Origin: DASQFI01 sp035633215
GTDB taxonomy: Bacteria > Acidobacteriota > Vicinamibacteria > Vicinamibacterales > SCN-69-37
Direction: 5' to 3'
DNA length: 64,000 bases
Assembly (NCBI GenBank): GCA_035633215.1
Contig: DASQFI010000068.1
Location: 17,697-81,696 of the forward strand
The translations under genes were made by a program, and so were the position numbers. A model generated the notes under the pieces. It saw nothing but the letters and a program-made list of their open reading frames with translations. It was not told the origin of the DNA and made no database searches. Shown here one piece after another: positions 25,151 through 34,680 of this stretch. Within the stretch, counting starts at the first letter, position 1. Each line of letters opens with the position of its first letter.

Positions 25151-26115
25151 CTCCCGATCCCGTCCTCAGCATCGTCATCCCGAGCTACAACTACGCGCGG
25201 TTTCTCGGCGATTGCCTGAACAGCATCTTCGGACAGGTGAACGCGCCGGCGTTCGAAGTCGTCGTGGTGGACGATGGATCGACGGACGAGACGCCGCAGG
25301 TGCTCGAGATGTATGCCGACCCGCGGCTGCGGGTCGTGCGGCACGAGCGCAATCGCGGCCACATCGCGACGATCAACGAGGCGCTCCCGCTCGCGCGCGG
25401 GAAGTTCGTGGCGCGGATCGATCCCGACGATCGCTATCGTTCGCACTTCATGGCGCAGGTCTGCCGCGTGCTGGAGGCCAACCCCGACGCGGGCTTTGTC
25501 TACGCCCGGGCCGCGCTCATCGACGAACGGGGTCTGGAAACCGGGCCCATTACCGCCGCGCCGCACGAGGGGGACTTCAAGGGCAGCGAGTTCGTTCGTC
25601 TGCTCGAGCAGAACTTCATCTGCGCGCCGGCATCGGCCGGCCGCCGCGAAGCGTGGCTCGAGCACGTGCCGGTTCCAGAGGGCCTCGCCTTCAACGACTG
25701 GTACTTCAGCGTCCTCATCGCCCGCAGGTATCCGTTCTACTTTCTCGACGACGTCATCGCGGATTACCGGGTGCACGGCGCCAATCACCATACACGGATC
25801 TCCAAGGACGGGTCGGAGGAGCGATCGATTTTCTGGCTGCTCGATCGCGTCTTCGAACAGCCGGATGAGGGCGTGGTGTTCGAGCCCGACAGGCAGGAAG
25901 TCCTCCGCCGCGTGTACGGCGCGCACTACCTGGACCTGGCGGAAAAGTATTTCGGCTTTGGGCGGAACGCCGATGCGCGCCGCTGCTACCTCGCCGCGAT
26001 TCGCCATCGGCCGACCTGCCTGAGCGACCCCGGCGTCGCGCGGCGGTTTGGCGCGACCGTCCTCGGCCGGCGCATGTACGACCGCACCAAGGCCCTTCTC
26101 GGGTACGGCCAATGA
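25147..26115 (+). CDS. GT2-family glycosyltransferase
   Basis: 322 residues with a GT-A fold. The N-terminus SIVIPSYNYARFLGDCLNSI and EVVVVDDGSTDETPQVL give the nucleotide-binding region. The DXD-type metal motif is RIDPDDRY near residue 97. A C-terminal extension (about 225-322), with TPR-like helices around YFGFGRNADARRCYLAAIRH, resembles GT2 enzymes of polysaccharide loci. The ATG overlaps the upstream stop by 4 nt, and the frame ends with a 4-nt overlap into the next glycosyltransferase, so it belongs to the coupled block. Donor sugar unknown. Confidence 0.92.
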   Translation: MTPDPVLSIVIPSYNYARFLGDCLNSIFGQVNAPAFEVVVVDDGSTDETPQVLEMYADPRLRVVRHERNRGHIATINEALPLARGKFVARIDPDDRYRSHFMAQVCRVLEANPDAGFVYARAALIDERGLETGPITAAPHEGDFKGSEFVRLLEQNFICAPASAGRREAWLEHVPVPEGLAFNDWYFSVLIARRYPFYFLDDVIADYRVHGANHHTRISKDGSEERSIFWLLDRVFEQPDEGVVFEPDRQEVLRRVYGAHYLDLAEKYFGFGRNADARRCYLAAIRHRPTCLSDPGVARRFGATVLGRRMYDRTKALLGYGQ

Positions 26116-27479
26116 AGGTCCTCCACGTCACGTTCTCGTACGCGCCCGATCCCATGGGCGGCACGGAGATCTACGTCGGGGAGCTGTGTCAGCGTCTCGA
26201 GAAGCTTGGCGCCCGGATGGTCATCGCGGCGCCAGGAGGTCTTTCCTCGTACGAGATCGAAGGCCTTCGAGTCCATCGGTTTCCATATCAGCCGCGTCCC
26301 GAGGAACTCGACGCGTTGTACGGCGGGGGCGATCCGATCGCGGCCGACGCGTTCGAAGCGGTCCTCGACGCCGAGCGGCCGGATCTCGTCCATCAGCATG
26401 CGCTCACGCCGGCGTGCTCGGGCGAGCTGGTCGCGCGGGCGCGGCGCCGCAATCTGCCGGTGGTCTTCACGTATCACACGCCGACCGTCTCCTGTCAGCG
26501 CGGCACGATGCTGCGGTGGGGCAGCGACGTCTGCGACGGACGACTGGACGCGCATACGTGCTCGGCCTGCACGCTGCACGGCCTCGGGCTCAACCGCACG
26601 GTCAGCCGGATGCTGGCGTCCACGCCGCAGGCGATTGGCGAGGCCATCGCGCAGGCGGGACTGTCCGGCGGCGGCTGGACCGCGCTTCGCCTCTCGACCT
26701 TGATGCGCCGGCGGCACGAGGAGATCACGCGCGTGCTGTCCTCGGTCGATCGCATCGTGGTGCTGGCCGACTGGGTGCGGGAGGTCCTGCTCGCGAATGG
26801 CGTGCCGGAGAGCCGAATGGTGCGGGCGCCGCATGGCGTCGCGCGGACCGAGACACCCCACCGGCACGCCTGGGACGCCGACAACGTGCGTCTCGCGCAT
26901 CTCGGAAGGATCGATGCCAGCAAGGGTACCGGACTGCTGATCGCGGCAGTGCGATCGCTGCCGGACGCGAAGGTGACCCTTGACGTCTTCGGCATCACCC
27001 AGAGCGACGCGGACCGTCGCGAGCTCGATCAACTCCGGCACGCAGCCGGCGGCGACAGCCGGATTCGATTCCTGCCGCCGATCCCACACGTGGAGATTGG
27101 CGCGCGCCTCGCGGCGTTCGACGCCGTCGTGGTCCCGTCGCAGCTTCTCGAAACGGGACCGCTGGTCGTGCTCGAGGCGTTTGCGGCCGGCGTGCCGGTC
27201 ATCGGATCGGCGCTCGGAGGCATCTCGGAAAAGGTCAGGCACGACGTCGACGGACTGCTCGTCACGCCGCACGGCTCTGTCGACGCGTGGCGCGGGCAGC
27301 TCCATCGATGCGTCACCGACCGCGCGCTCCTGCCGAGACTGCGAGGCGCGATCGTTCCGCCCAGGTCGCTCGACGACGCGGCCGCAGAGATGTTTCGGAT
27401 GTACCGCACGGTGCTCGACGAACACGCGGCCGCAAGCGTATCCGGCGCCCGGCCCGTGACTTCGGGGGTGCCGCGATAG
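26112..27479 (+). CDS. GT4-family glycosyltransferase with cysteine cluster
   Basis: 455 residues. The GT-B N-domain begins VLHVTFSYAPDPMGGTEIY. The acceptor-side insertion at about 118-158 has four Cys (SCQRG, DVCDG, HTCSACTL), a spacing that fits a small metal-binding loop seen in some GT4 enzymes. The donor domain has RLAHLGRIDASKGTGLLI and the ETGPLVVLEAFAAGVPVIGS signature near 350-369. It overlaps the preceding GT2 by 4 nt. Substrate not inferable. Confidence 0.92.
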   Translation: MKVLHVTFSYAPDPMGGTEIYVGELCQRLEKLGARMVIAAPGGLSSYEIEGLRVHRFPYQPRPEELDALYGGGDPIAADAFEAVLDAERPDLVHQHALTPACSGELVARARRRNLPVVFTYHTPTVSCQRGTMLRWGSDVCDGRLDAHTCSACTLHGLGLNRTVSRMLASTPQAIGEAIAQAGLSGGGWTALRLSTLMRRRHEEITRVLSSVDRIVVLADWVREVLLANGVPESRMVRAPHGVARTETPHRHAWDADNVRLAHLGRIDASKGTGLLIAAVRSLPDAKVTLDVFGITQSDADRRELDQLRHAAGGDSRIRFLPPIPHVEIGARLAAFDAVVVPSQLLETGPLVVLEAFAAGVPVIGSALGGISEKVRHDVDGLLVTPHGSVDAWRGQLHRCVTDRALLPRLRGAIVPPRSLDDAAAEMFRMYRTVLDEHAAASVSGARPVTSGVPR

Positions 27480-27484
27480 ACCTC

Positions 27485-28666
27485 ATGACCGCCCCCTCAC
27501 CGCCGGTCGAACGGCGTCAGACCCGCGCGCCGAGGGTGATGTACGTCCAGTACACCAACCCGGCGGCGTATCCGCCGCTCGAGCACAGCGCCTCGATTCT
27601 CGCGGCAGCCGGCTGCGAGGTTCGGCTGGTGGGCACCGGTGCGGCCAACGAGCCGCTGCGGTTTCAACAAAGCGACCGCGTCCGCGTCGCGCTGATGCCG
27701 TTCGAGCCGGCCGGGTGGCGGCAGAAGCTGCACTACGCGCAGTTTGCGAACTGGGTCGCGGGCGAAGCGCGTCAGTGGCAGCCCGATTGGGTCTACGTCT
27801 CTGATCCGCTCGCGTGTCCGGCGGCGCTGGCGCTGCGGCCGCTCGTCGACGCGCGATTCATCTACCACGAACACGACTCGCCGGCGGAGGACACCGGCGC
27901 GCACTCGGCGTTCATGCGGGTCGTGCTGCGCGCGCGTCGCGCGCTTGCCGCACGTGCCGAGCTCTGCGTGCTCCCGAACGCCGAGCGGGCGGAGCTGTTC
28001 CGCCAGCAGACCGGCCGGAAGCGGGACGTCGTCACCGTCTGGAACTGCCCGATGCGAGGGGAAGTCGGCATTGAGAGAGCGCTTCCGCCAACGCCCGGAC
28101 TCAGAGTGCTGTATCACGGGTCGATCGTGCCGGCACGTCTGCCGCGAACAGTGCTGCCCGCGCTGGCGAGTCTGCCGGACACCGTGTCACTCGACGTCGC
28201 CGGCTACGAGACGGCGGGCCATCCCGGCTATGTCGAATCACTTCGTCGCGAGGCGGACTCCCTCGGCGTGGCCGCACGCGTGACGTTTGTCGGCACGCTT
28301 CCGACGAGAGACGAGCTGATGCGTCAGTGCCAGACGTGCGACGTCGGGATGGCGCTCCTGCCCATCACGTCCGAAGACGTCAACGAACGGGCGATGGTCG
28401 GCGCCTCGAACAAGGTGTTCGACTACCTCGCGTGCGGACTCGCCGTGCTCGTCGGCAATATGCCCGTATGGCGAGAGACGTTTGCGGAGGCCGGCTTCGG
28501 ACGCACGTGCGATCCGGCGTCGCCCGAGAGCGTCGCCACGGCGCTGCGCTGGCTGCTCGAGCATCCCGACGAGCGCGTCGCGATGGGGCGGCGCGGCCGG
28601 CAGCGTGTTGCAGCCGACTGGAACTACGAGCATCAGTTCGCGCCCGTGCTGGCGCGGATCGTCTAA
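27485..28666 (+). CDS. GT4-like glycosyltransferase
   Basis: 393 residues. A GT-B protein: the N-domain includes RVMYVQYTNPAAYPPLEHSA and IYHEHDSP; the C-domain includes LRVLYHGSIVPARLPRTVL and the donor loop ASNKVFDYLACGLAVLV near 310-326. The open frame continues upstream antisense-style into the previous gene; ATG 27485, 5 nt after the preceding stop, is the first start that gives a normal domain. It belongs to the coupled glycosyltransferase block and ends immediately before the CgeB-like gene. Confidence 0.9.
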   Translation: MTAPSPPVERRQTRAPRVMYVQYTNPAAYPPLEHSASILAAAGCEVRLVGTGAANEPLRFQQSDRVRVALMPFEPAGWRQKLHYAQFANWVAGEARQWQPDWVYVSDPLACPAALALRPLVDARFIYHEHDSPAEDTGAHSAFMRVVLRARRALAARAELCVLPNAERAELFRQQTGRKRDVVTVWNCPMRGEVGIERALPPTPGLRVLYHGSIVPARLPRTVLPALASLPDTVSLDVAGYETAGHPGYVESLRREADSLGVAARVTFVGTLPTRDELMRQCQTCDVGMALLPITSEDVNERAMVGASNKVFDYLACGLAVLVGNMPVWRETFAEAGFGRTCDPASPESVATALRWLLEHPDERVAMGRRGRQRVAADWNYEHQFAPVLARIV

Positions 28667-29761
28667 ATGCTGTCCGCAGCGCCGTCGCGGCTGCTCATCG
28701 TCGGCAATCCCGATCCGGTCCACGTCGGAAGCCATCTCCACCATGCGGCGACGTCGCTCGGCCTGGACGCACGGCTGTGCGATTCGCGCGAGGCGTACGC
28801 GGCCCCGGCGTGGCGGCAGAAGACCGACTGGTGGGTCCGTGGGCATCGGCCCTCCCGGCTCGGGGAATTCAGTGCCCGTGTGCTCCAGATGGTCAGAAGT
28901 TTTTCGCCCGACGTGCTGATCACGACGGGGCTCGCGCCCGTGGACGCGCCGACGCTGAAAACGATCGGCGATCTTGGCACGGCGCGGCTCAATTTCCTGA
29001 CCGACGATCCCTGGAATCCCGCGCATCGGGCGCCGTGGTTCTTCGAGGCCTTGAAAAGGTATGACCGGGTCTTCACTCCGCGGCGCGCGACCGTCGGAGA
29101 CCTCGAGGCGCACGGCGTTCCAGCCGTTTCGGCGCTGCCGTTTGCGTATGCCCCGGAGCAGCACTATCCCGAACCGCCGGCGGCAGCCGACGCGTCGCGA
29201 TGGGACGCCGACGTGATGATCGCCGGCGGCGCCGACCGCGATCGGATCGAGGTGGTCGCACCCCTGATTCGCGCCGGGTTCCGGGTCGCGTTGTACGGCG
29301 GATACTGGGATCGGTTTCGCGAGACGCGGGAGATGGCGCGCGGCCAGCTCGACGCGTCCGGATTGCGGCAGGCGACCGCCGCCGCGAGAGTTTGTCTGGG
29401 ACTCGTGCGCCGGGCGAACCGCGATGGCCACTGCATGCGCACCTATGAAGTGCCGGCCATGGGCGGCTGCTTCCTGGCGGAAGACACCGCCGACCATCGC
29501 GCGCTGTTCGGCCGCGACGGCGAAGCGGCCGTCTATTTCGTGCGGCCGGCTGACGCCGTGGACAAGGTCGCCGCCCTCATGCGGCGGGACGATCTGCGCC
29601 GCGATCTCGCACGGCGCGCACATGCGATCGTCACGGCGGGCGGTCAGACGTATGCCGACCGGCTGCAGTCCATGCTGTCCACGCTGGTTCCGTCCGACAG
29701 CCCCCAGCTCCCGCCATCGCTCGTCGAGCGACGGCGCGCGGGCACGTCGGCCTCGCGATGA
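28667..29761 (+). CDS. CgeB-like glycosyltransferase
   Basis: 364 residues. It resembles the CgeB/DUF3880-type GT-B enzymes: N-terminal RLLIVGNPDPVHVGSHLHHA, central LNFLTDDPWNPAHRAPWFFE (donor cleft edge) and C-terminal CLGLVRRANRDGHCMRTYEVPA followed by MGGCFLAEDTADHRALF, typical of this group in place of the canonical GT4 loop. Starts one base after the previous stop and overlaps the next gene by 4 nt. Function as a glycosyltransferase of the repeat unit is inferred from family and context. Confidence 0.85.
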   Translation: MLSAAPSRLLIVGNPDPVHVGSHLHHAATSLGLDARLCDSREAYAAPAWRQKTDWWVRGHRPSRLGEFSARVLQMVRSFSPDVLITTGLAPVDAPTLKTIGDLGTARLNFLTDDPWNPAHRAPWFFEALKRYDRVFTPRRATVGDLEAHGVPAVSALPFAYAPEQHYPEPPAAADASRWDADVMIAGGADRDRIEVVAPLIRAGFRVALYGGYWDRFRETREMARGQLDASGLRQATAAARVCLGLVRRANRDGHCMRTYEVPAMGGCFLAEDTADHRALFGRDGEAAVYFVRPADAVDKVAALMRRDDLRRDLARRAHAIVTAGGQTYADRLQSMLSTLVPSDSPQLPPSLVERRRAGTSASR

Positions 29762-30969
29762 CGCCGCTCAAAATCGCGATCGTCGTGCACGGACGGTTTC
29801 ACGGGTTCGACCTCGCGCGGGAACTGCTCGCGCGCGGACACGACGTCACGGTCTTCACCAACTACCCGTCCTGGGCCGTGACCCGGTTCGGCATTCCGGC
29901 CGCGCGCGCGCGGAGCTTCCCGATCCACGGCGTGCTGTCCCGCGCGCTGATGCGCCTGCCGGGCCACGGCCCGATCCGCCATCCAGAGGCCTGGCTGCAC
30001 AAGATGTTTGGACGATGGGCGGAGCGCGAGCTCAGCCGTGAGCGCTGGGACGTCATTCACTGCTGGAGCGGCGTGTCGCAGGAGCTGCTCGAATCACCCC
30101 GGGTCGACTCGTCCTGCACGATGCTGATGCGCGGCTCCGCGCACATCACCGTCCAGTCACGTTTGCTGCAGGAAGAGGAGGCGCGCACGGGCGTCGCGCT
30201 GGATCGGCCGAGCGACTGGATGCACGAGCGCGAGCTGCGCGAGTACGGCCTGGCCGATCGGATCCTGGTGCTCTCGACGTTCTCGCGCCAGTCGTTCGAG
30301 GACGAGGGCACGCCGCCGGAGAGGATCAGCACCGTGCCGCTTGGCGTGCAGGTGGACGCGTTTCGACCGCCGCCCGAGGTGATCGAGGAACGCACGCGCC
30401 GGATCCTGACCGGCGAGCCGCTCCGCGTGCTCTTCGTCGGCGCAGTGTCCTATCGCAAGGGATTCCTGGATATCGCATCGGCGATCGACAAACTGAACGG
30501 ACGCGGCTTCGAGTTCGAGCTCGTGGGCCCGATCCTGCCCGAGTGCGCGCCGCGCGTCGAGCAGCTTCGCGGGAAAGCGACCTTTGCCGGCAAGCGCCCG
30601 CAGGCAGAACTGCCGGCGTCGTATCACGCGTCTGATCTTTTTCTTTTTCCGACGATCGAGGACGGGTTTCCGGCGGTTATGGCGCAGGCCAAGGCCGCCG
30701 CGCTCCCGATGCTCACGACGGCGCACGGCGCCGGGCTGGACATCGTGACGCCCGGGCAGGACGGCTGGATCGTGCCGGTTCGCGATCCGGCCGCGATCGT
30801 CGATCGGCTGGTCTGGTGCGCCGCCAACAGGCCGGCGGTCGCCAGCATCGTGCAGCGCGTGTACGACACGTTCCGGCCTCGGGATTGGGCGCAGGTCGCG
30901 GCGGATTTCGAAGCGGTCTGCGTCGAAGCCACCAGGCCCGTGGCGAACCGGGAGCCGGCGCATGTCTGA
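29758..30969 (+). CDS. GT4-family glycosyltransferase
   Basis: 403 residues. The N-domain begins KIAIVVHGRFHGFDLARELL; the mid-region has DRILVLSTFSRQSFEDEG. The donor domain shows RVLFVGAVSYRKGFLDI, then DLFLFPTIEDGFPAVMAQAK near 296-315, where the usual second Glu of the E-x7-E motif appears as an EDGFPAVMAQA variant. The start overlaps the upstream gene by 4 nt and the end overlaps the polymerase-like gene by 8 nt. Donor and acceptor unknown. Confidence 0.9.
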   Translation: MTPLKIAIVVHGRFHGFDLARELLARGHDVTVFTNYPSWAVTRFGIPAARARSFPIHGVLSRALMRLPGHGPIRHPEAWLHKMFGRWAERELSRERWDVIHCWSGVSQELLESPRVDSSCTMLMRGSAHITVQSRLLQEEEARTGVALDRPSDWMHERELREYGLADRILVLSTFSRQSFEDEGTPPERISTVPLGVQVDAFRPPPEVIEERTRRILTGEPLRVLFVGAVSYRKGFLDIASAIDKLNGRGFEFELVGPILPECAPRVEQLRGKATFAGKRPQAELPASYHASDLFLFPTIEDGFPAVMAQAKAAALPMLTTAHGAGLDIVTPGQDGWIVPVRDPAAIVDRLVWCAANRPAVASIVQRVYDTFRPRDWAQVAADFEAVCVEATRPVANREPAHV

Positions 30970-32347
30970 GGAAACCCTCCGCGCCTGGGTCATCGTCTGG
31001 TTCGTCGCCGCGCTGTTCATTCTGGTCAGACACTGGCGAGGCGCCGCCGCCGGCCTCGTGTTCACCTATGTGCTGACGCTCGCGGTCATGCACTGGCTCG
31101 CGCCCGTGATGTATTTGCTGCCCTGGTACACCAACGTCCGGTTCGACCTCACCGCCGATGGCCTGCGGCAGAGCACGTTTGCGATCCTCGGGTTCGCGGT
31201 CGGAAGCGAGGTGATGCTGGCGATCTCGAAGCGCCGCCACTTTGGTGTGTTCACGGTCTCGACGAGCGAGGGCACACCCGTCGACGCGCGGCTCGTGAAC
31301 CTGTACCTGCTGTCCGGCATCGTGCTCTACGCCGTCGTCTCGCCGATGGCGGGCCGGCTGCCGAGCGCGACGGCGCTCGTCTCGACGGGCGCGACGCTCG
31401 CGGTCGTGGCGATCGGCCTCAAGTGCTGGAACAGCTGGATCAGGAAGAGGCCCACGCTGCTGTGGGCGTGGCTGGCAGCGACGATGATGCTGCCGGTCTT
31501 GACGGTGCTCGCGCAGGGCTTCCTCGGATACGGTTTCGCGGCCATGCTCACCGTCTTCGCGTTCGTCGCGAGCTTCTATCGTCCGCGATGGAAAGTCATC
31601 GTGCTCGCGACGGTGCTCGGTTACCTGGGCATCTCGGTTTACGTCAATTACATGCGGGATCGCCGTGACATTCGCGCGGTCGTCTGGTCGGGCGCGAGCG
31701 TCCAGGACCGCGTGGACCAGTTGACCGCGACGTTCGCCACCGCCGAGTGGTTCGACGCCGACAACGTGGATCATCTGAACCTGATCGACTCGCGGCTGAA
31801 TCAGGATTACCTGATCGGCGCCGCGGTGGGCTACATCGGCAGCGGGTTCGCCGAACATGCCCGCGGCACGACGTTCTGGGACGCCGCGGCGGCCGTCATT
31901 CCACGCGCGCTTTGGCCCAACAAACCGGTCGTCGGCGGCAGCGGCGACCTCGTCAGCACCTACACGGGCATTCGGTTCGCCGAAGGCACGAGCGTCGGCA
32001 TCGGCCAGGTGCTCGAGTCGTTCGTGAACTTCGGTACGCAGGGGGTCGTGATCTGCTTTCTGATCCTCGGCGCCGTCCTCACGTGGATCGATCGATCGGC
32101 CTTCGACCGGTTGCGCGTCGGCGACGCCAACGGATTCCTGATCTGGTACCTCCCGGGGTTGAGCCTGCTGCAGGTCGGCGGCTCATTCATGGAGGTGACG
32201 TCGACGGCGGGCGCCGGTCTGGTCGTCGCCATCGTGCTCAACAAAGCGGCCGGCTACCTGCTGCATCGCGGTGAGGAATCGGAGCCGGAACCGGAACCGG
32301 AAACCGTGACGGCCGAGTCGTCGGAGCGAACCGAGGTGTCTCTGTGA
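30962..32347 (+). CDS. Wzy-like polysaccharide polymerase (polytopic)
   Basis: 461 residues with about ten to twelve hydrophobic segments and a large external loop (about 215-330, including YIGSGFAEHARGTTFWDAA). The acidic Glu/Pro tail (about 435-460) is likely cytoplasmic. It lacks clear sequence motifs, as is usual for Wzy enzymes, but its topology and its position among glycosyltransferases support an O-antigen/exopolysaccharide polymerase. It lies in a locus that also carries a Wzm/Wzt ABC exporter; no Wzx flippase was recognised in the window. Overlaps by 8 nt upstream and 4 nt downstream. Confidence 0.78.
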   Translation: MSEETLRAWVIVWFVAALFILVRHWRGAAAGLVFTYVLTLAVMHWLAPVMYLLPWYTNVRFDLTADGLRQSTFAILGFAVGSEVMLAISKRRHFGVFTVSTSEGTPVDARLVNLYLLSGIVLYAVVSPMAGRLPSATALVSTGATLAVVAIGLKCWNSWIRKRPTLLWAWLAATMMLPVLTVLAQGFLGYGFAAMLTVFAFVASFYRPRWKVIVLATVLGYLGISVYVNYMRDRRDIRAVVWSGASVQDRVDQLTATFATAEWFDADNVDHLNLIDSRLNQDYLIGAAVGYIGSGFAEHARGTTFWDAAAAVIPRALWPNKPVVGGSGDLVSTYTGIRFAEGTSVGIGQVLESFVNFGTQGVVICFLILGAVLTWIDRSAFDRLRVGDANGFLIWYLPGLSLLQVGGSFMEVTSTAGAGLVVAIVLNKAAGYLLHRGEESEPEPEPETVTAESSERTEVSL

Positions 32348-33456
32348 CGCGTCCGTGCCTGGCGGCGATCACGCTCGATCCCAAGGGCGGCGGCGTCGCG
32401 GTCGTGTCGCGACTGTTGTGGCGCGTGTTCTCCGACCGCTGGGGCGACCAGACGCGGCTGTTCACGCTCCTCGAGGACACGGGGTTGCTCGAGTCGCTCG
32501 ACTCGTCGACCGCGACGCGCGTGCGATTCGGCACCGCGCTCGCCGGTGGCCAGGCGTTTGGTCAGTGCCGGTGGGTCTTCTATTCGCACCTGTCCGTGGC
32601 ACGCGTGCAGAGCTTCGTGCCCGCGCCCTTCCGGCGGCCGTACGGCGTGTTCCTGCACGGCATCGAAGCCTGGCAGCCGTTGGCGCCACCGCAGCGGCGC
32701 GTGCTGCAGGGCGCCGCGCTTCGCGTCGCCAACTCGCACTTCACGGCCGATCGCGTCCTCGAAGCCAATCCCGACGCCGGTCCGATTCTGGTCTGTCCGC
32801 TGACCGTCGAACCTGAGGAGACGCCGCACGGCGCGACCATTCGTGATGCGCGCGTGCCGCCCGGCACGCCGACCGTGCTCATCGTCGCCAGAATGCTCTC
32901 GGCCGAGCGCTACAAGGGGCACGACGCGCTGCTCGAAGCCTGGCCGGTCGTGAAGGCTCATCTGCCAGGCGCGCGGCTGGTCTGTGTCGGCGATGGCGAC
33001 GACGCCCCGCGACTGCAGCAGAAGGCGCACGAGCTCGGCCTGGGCGGCGAAACGCTGTTCACCGGCTTCGTGTCGACGCACGACCTCCAGGACTGGTACG
33101 CCAACGCCTCGGTGTTTGCGATGCCGAGCCGGGGCGAAGGGTTCGGGCTCGTTTACCTCGAAGCGATGTCGCACGGCCTGCCGTGCATCGGTTCGGTGCA
33201 CGACGCGGCCGGCGAGATCATCGACGACGGCGTGACGGGACATCTGGTGAATCAATCGGATCCTCGCGAGCTCGGCGCCGTCCTGCTCGGCTTGCTGACC
33301 AATCAGGAGCGCAGGAGAGAGATGGGCGCGGCTGGTCTTCATCGCTTCCAGCGCGATTTCAGCTACGAGGCGTTTTCACGCCGGGTGATCTCCCTGCTCG
33401 AAGACACCTTCCTGGCCGCTGACGCCGCGGAAGCGTCCGAGGCGACGACACGCTGA
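32344..33456 (+). CDS. GT4-family glycosyltransferase
   Basis: 370 residues. The N-domain starts with PCLAAITLDPKGGGVAVVSR. The donor domain has VLIVARMLSAERYKGHDALL and the GT4 signature MPSRGEGFGLVYLEAMSHG near 261-279 with both conserved Glu residues. The GTG/ATG choice is fixed by a 4-nt overlap with the polymerase gene; the next gene starts in a TGATG overlap. Substrate unknown. Confidence 0.93.
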   Translation: MTRPCLAAITLDPKGGGVAVVSRLLWRVFSDRWGDQTRLFTLLEDTGLLESLDSSTATRVRFGTALAGGQAFGQCRWVFYSHLSVARVQSFVPAPFRRPYGVFLHGIEAWQPLAPPQRRVLQGAALRVANSHFTADRVLEANPDAGPILVCPLTVEPEETPHGATIRDARVPPGTPTVLIVARMLSAERYKGHDALLEAWPVVKAHLPGARLVCVGDGDDAPRLQQKAHELGLGGETLFTGFVSTHDLQDWYANASVFAMPSRGEGFGLVYLEAMSHGLPCIGSVHDAAGEIIDDGVTGHLVNQSDPRELGAVLLGLLTNQERRREMGAAGLHRFQRDFSYEAFSRRVISLLEDTFLAADAAEASEATTR

Positions 33457-34679
33457 TGGCGGCCAACGTCCTGCAGGTCATCCCGGCGATCGCCCCCCGA
33501 TATGGCGGGCCGAGTGCCGCCATGATCGGCATGTGCCAGGCGCTGTGGAGCCTGAACGTCTCGACGCTCGTCGTCACGACGGACGCCGATGGCGAGGGCC
33601 GGCTCGACGTGAGCGAGGGAGAAGTCCAGGATTACGAAGGCATTCCCACGCTGTTTTTTCCGCGGCAGGCCAGCGAGGCCTATAAGTTCTCCCGGCCGCT
33701 TGCCGGGTGGCTGCGGCACCACGTGCGTGATTTCGACGTGGTGCACGTGCATGCCGTGTTCTCGCACTCGTCGGTCGCCGCGGCGCGTGCGTGCCTGAAC
33801 GCGGGCATTCCGTACGTGCTGCGTCCGCTTGGCACGCTCGACCCCTGGAGTCTGAACCGCCGCCGGTGGCGCAAGCAGCTGCTGATTCGGTTTGGCGCGG
33901 GCCGGCTTCTGGCCGGCGCGGCGGCGATGCATTACACGACCGATCAGGAGCGTCGACGGGCCGAGAGCGGCCTGCCGTGGCTCCCGCGCGGCGCGGTCAT
34001 TCCGCTCGGCGTCGACGAAACGCTGTTTGCCGGCACGACGCGGACGAACGCGTCACCCTACATCCTCACGCTCTGTCGTCTGGATCCGAAGAAGGGCGTC
34101 GATCTGCTCATCCACGCGTTTCATGACGTCGTCAGCGCCGGAACGGCCGGTGAGTGGCGGCTCGTCATTGCCGGGGACGGCGACCCGGCCTACGTTGCGA
34201 AGCTGCGGGAAGCGGCCTCGAACGGCGCGGGAAAATCGCGGATCGCCTTCGAGGGCTGGGTGACGGGCGAGTCGCGCCTGTCGCTGCTGCGTCACGCCAG
34301 TCTGTTCGCGTTGCCGTCGTCGCAGGAGAACTTCGGCATCGCGGTCGTCGAGGCGTTGGCGTGCGGCGTGCCGGCGATCGTCAGCCCTGAAGTGAACCTC
34401 GCGTCGGAGATCGAAGCGAACCAGGCGGGTTGGATCGTGCCGCGGGATCGCACCGCGCTCGCCGAGGGCCTCGGCCGGGCAATCGCCGATCCGGCGGGGA
34501 TCGTCGAGCGCCGCGTCCGCGCGCGCGCATTCGCGGATCGCTACCGCTGGAGCACGGTGGGCGAGGCGCTGCTGCGGCTGTACGACGACATTCTCTCCAG
34601 GCGCGCGGCGGTCGATCGGCACCTCGGTGCGGTGACGAACGAGGCGTATCGCGCGGCCCGCGAGCGGCCTGAGCTCTGA
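33456..34679 (+). CDS. GT4-family glycosyltransferase
   Basis: 407 residues. The N-domain has VLQVIPAIAPRYGGPSAAMI and a heavily charged mid-loop. The donor domain reads ILTLCRLDPKKGVDLLIHAF and LPSSQENFGIAVVEALACG near 288-306, the GT4 E-x7-E motif. It is coupled to the upstream glycosyltransferase through TGATG and followed one base later by the asparagine-synthetase-like gene. Confidence 0.93.
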   Translation: MAANVLQVIPAIAPRYGGPSAAMIGMCQALWSLNVSTLVVTTDADGEGRLDVSEGEVQDYEGIPTLFFPRQASEAYKFSRPLAGWLRHHVRDFDVVHVHAVFSHSSVAAARACLNAGIPYVLRPLGTLDPWSLNRRRWRKQLLIRFGAGRLLAGAAAMHYTTDQERRRAESGLPWLPRGAVIPLGVDETLFAGTTRTNASPYILTLCRLDPKKGVDLLIHAFHDVVSAGTAGEWRLVIAGDGDPAYVAKLREAASNGAGKSRIAFEGWVTGESRLSLLRHASLFALPSSQENFGIAVVEALACGVPAIVSPEVNLASEIEANQAGWIVPRDRTALAEGLGRAIADPAGIVERRVRARAFADRYRWSTVGEALLRLYDDILSRRAAVDRHLGAVTNEAYRAARERPEL

Positions 34680-34680
34680 T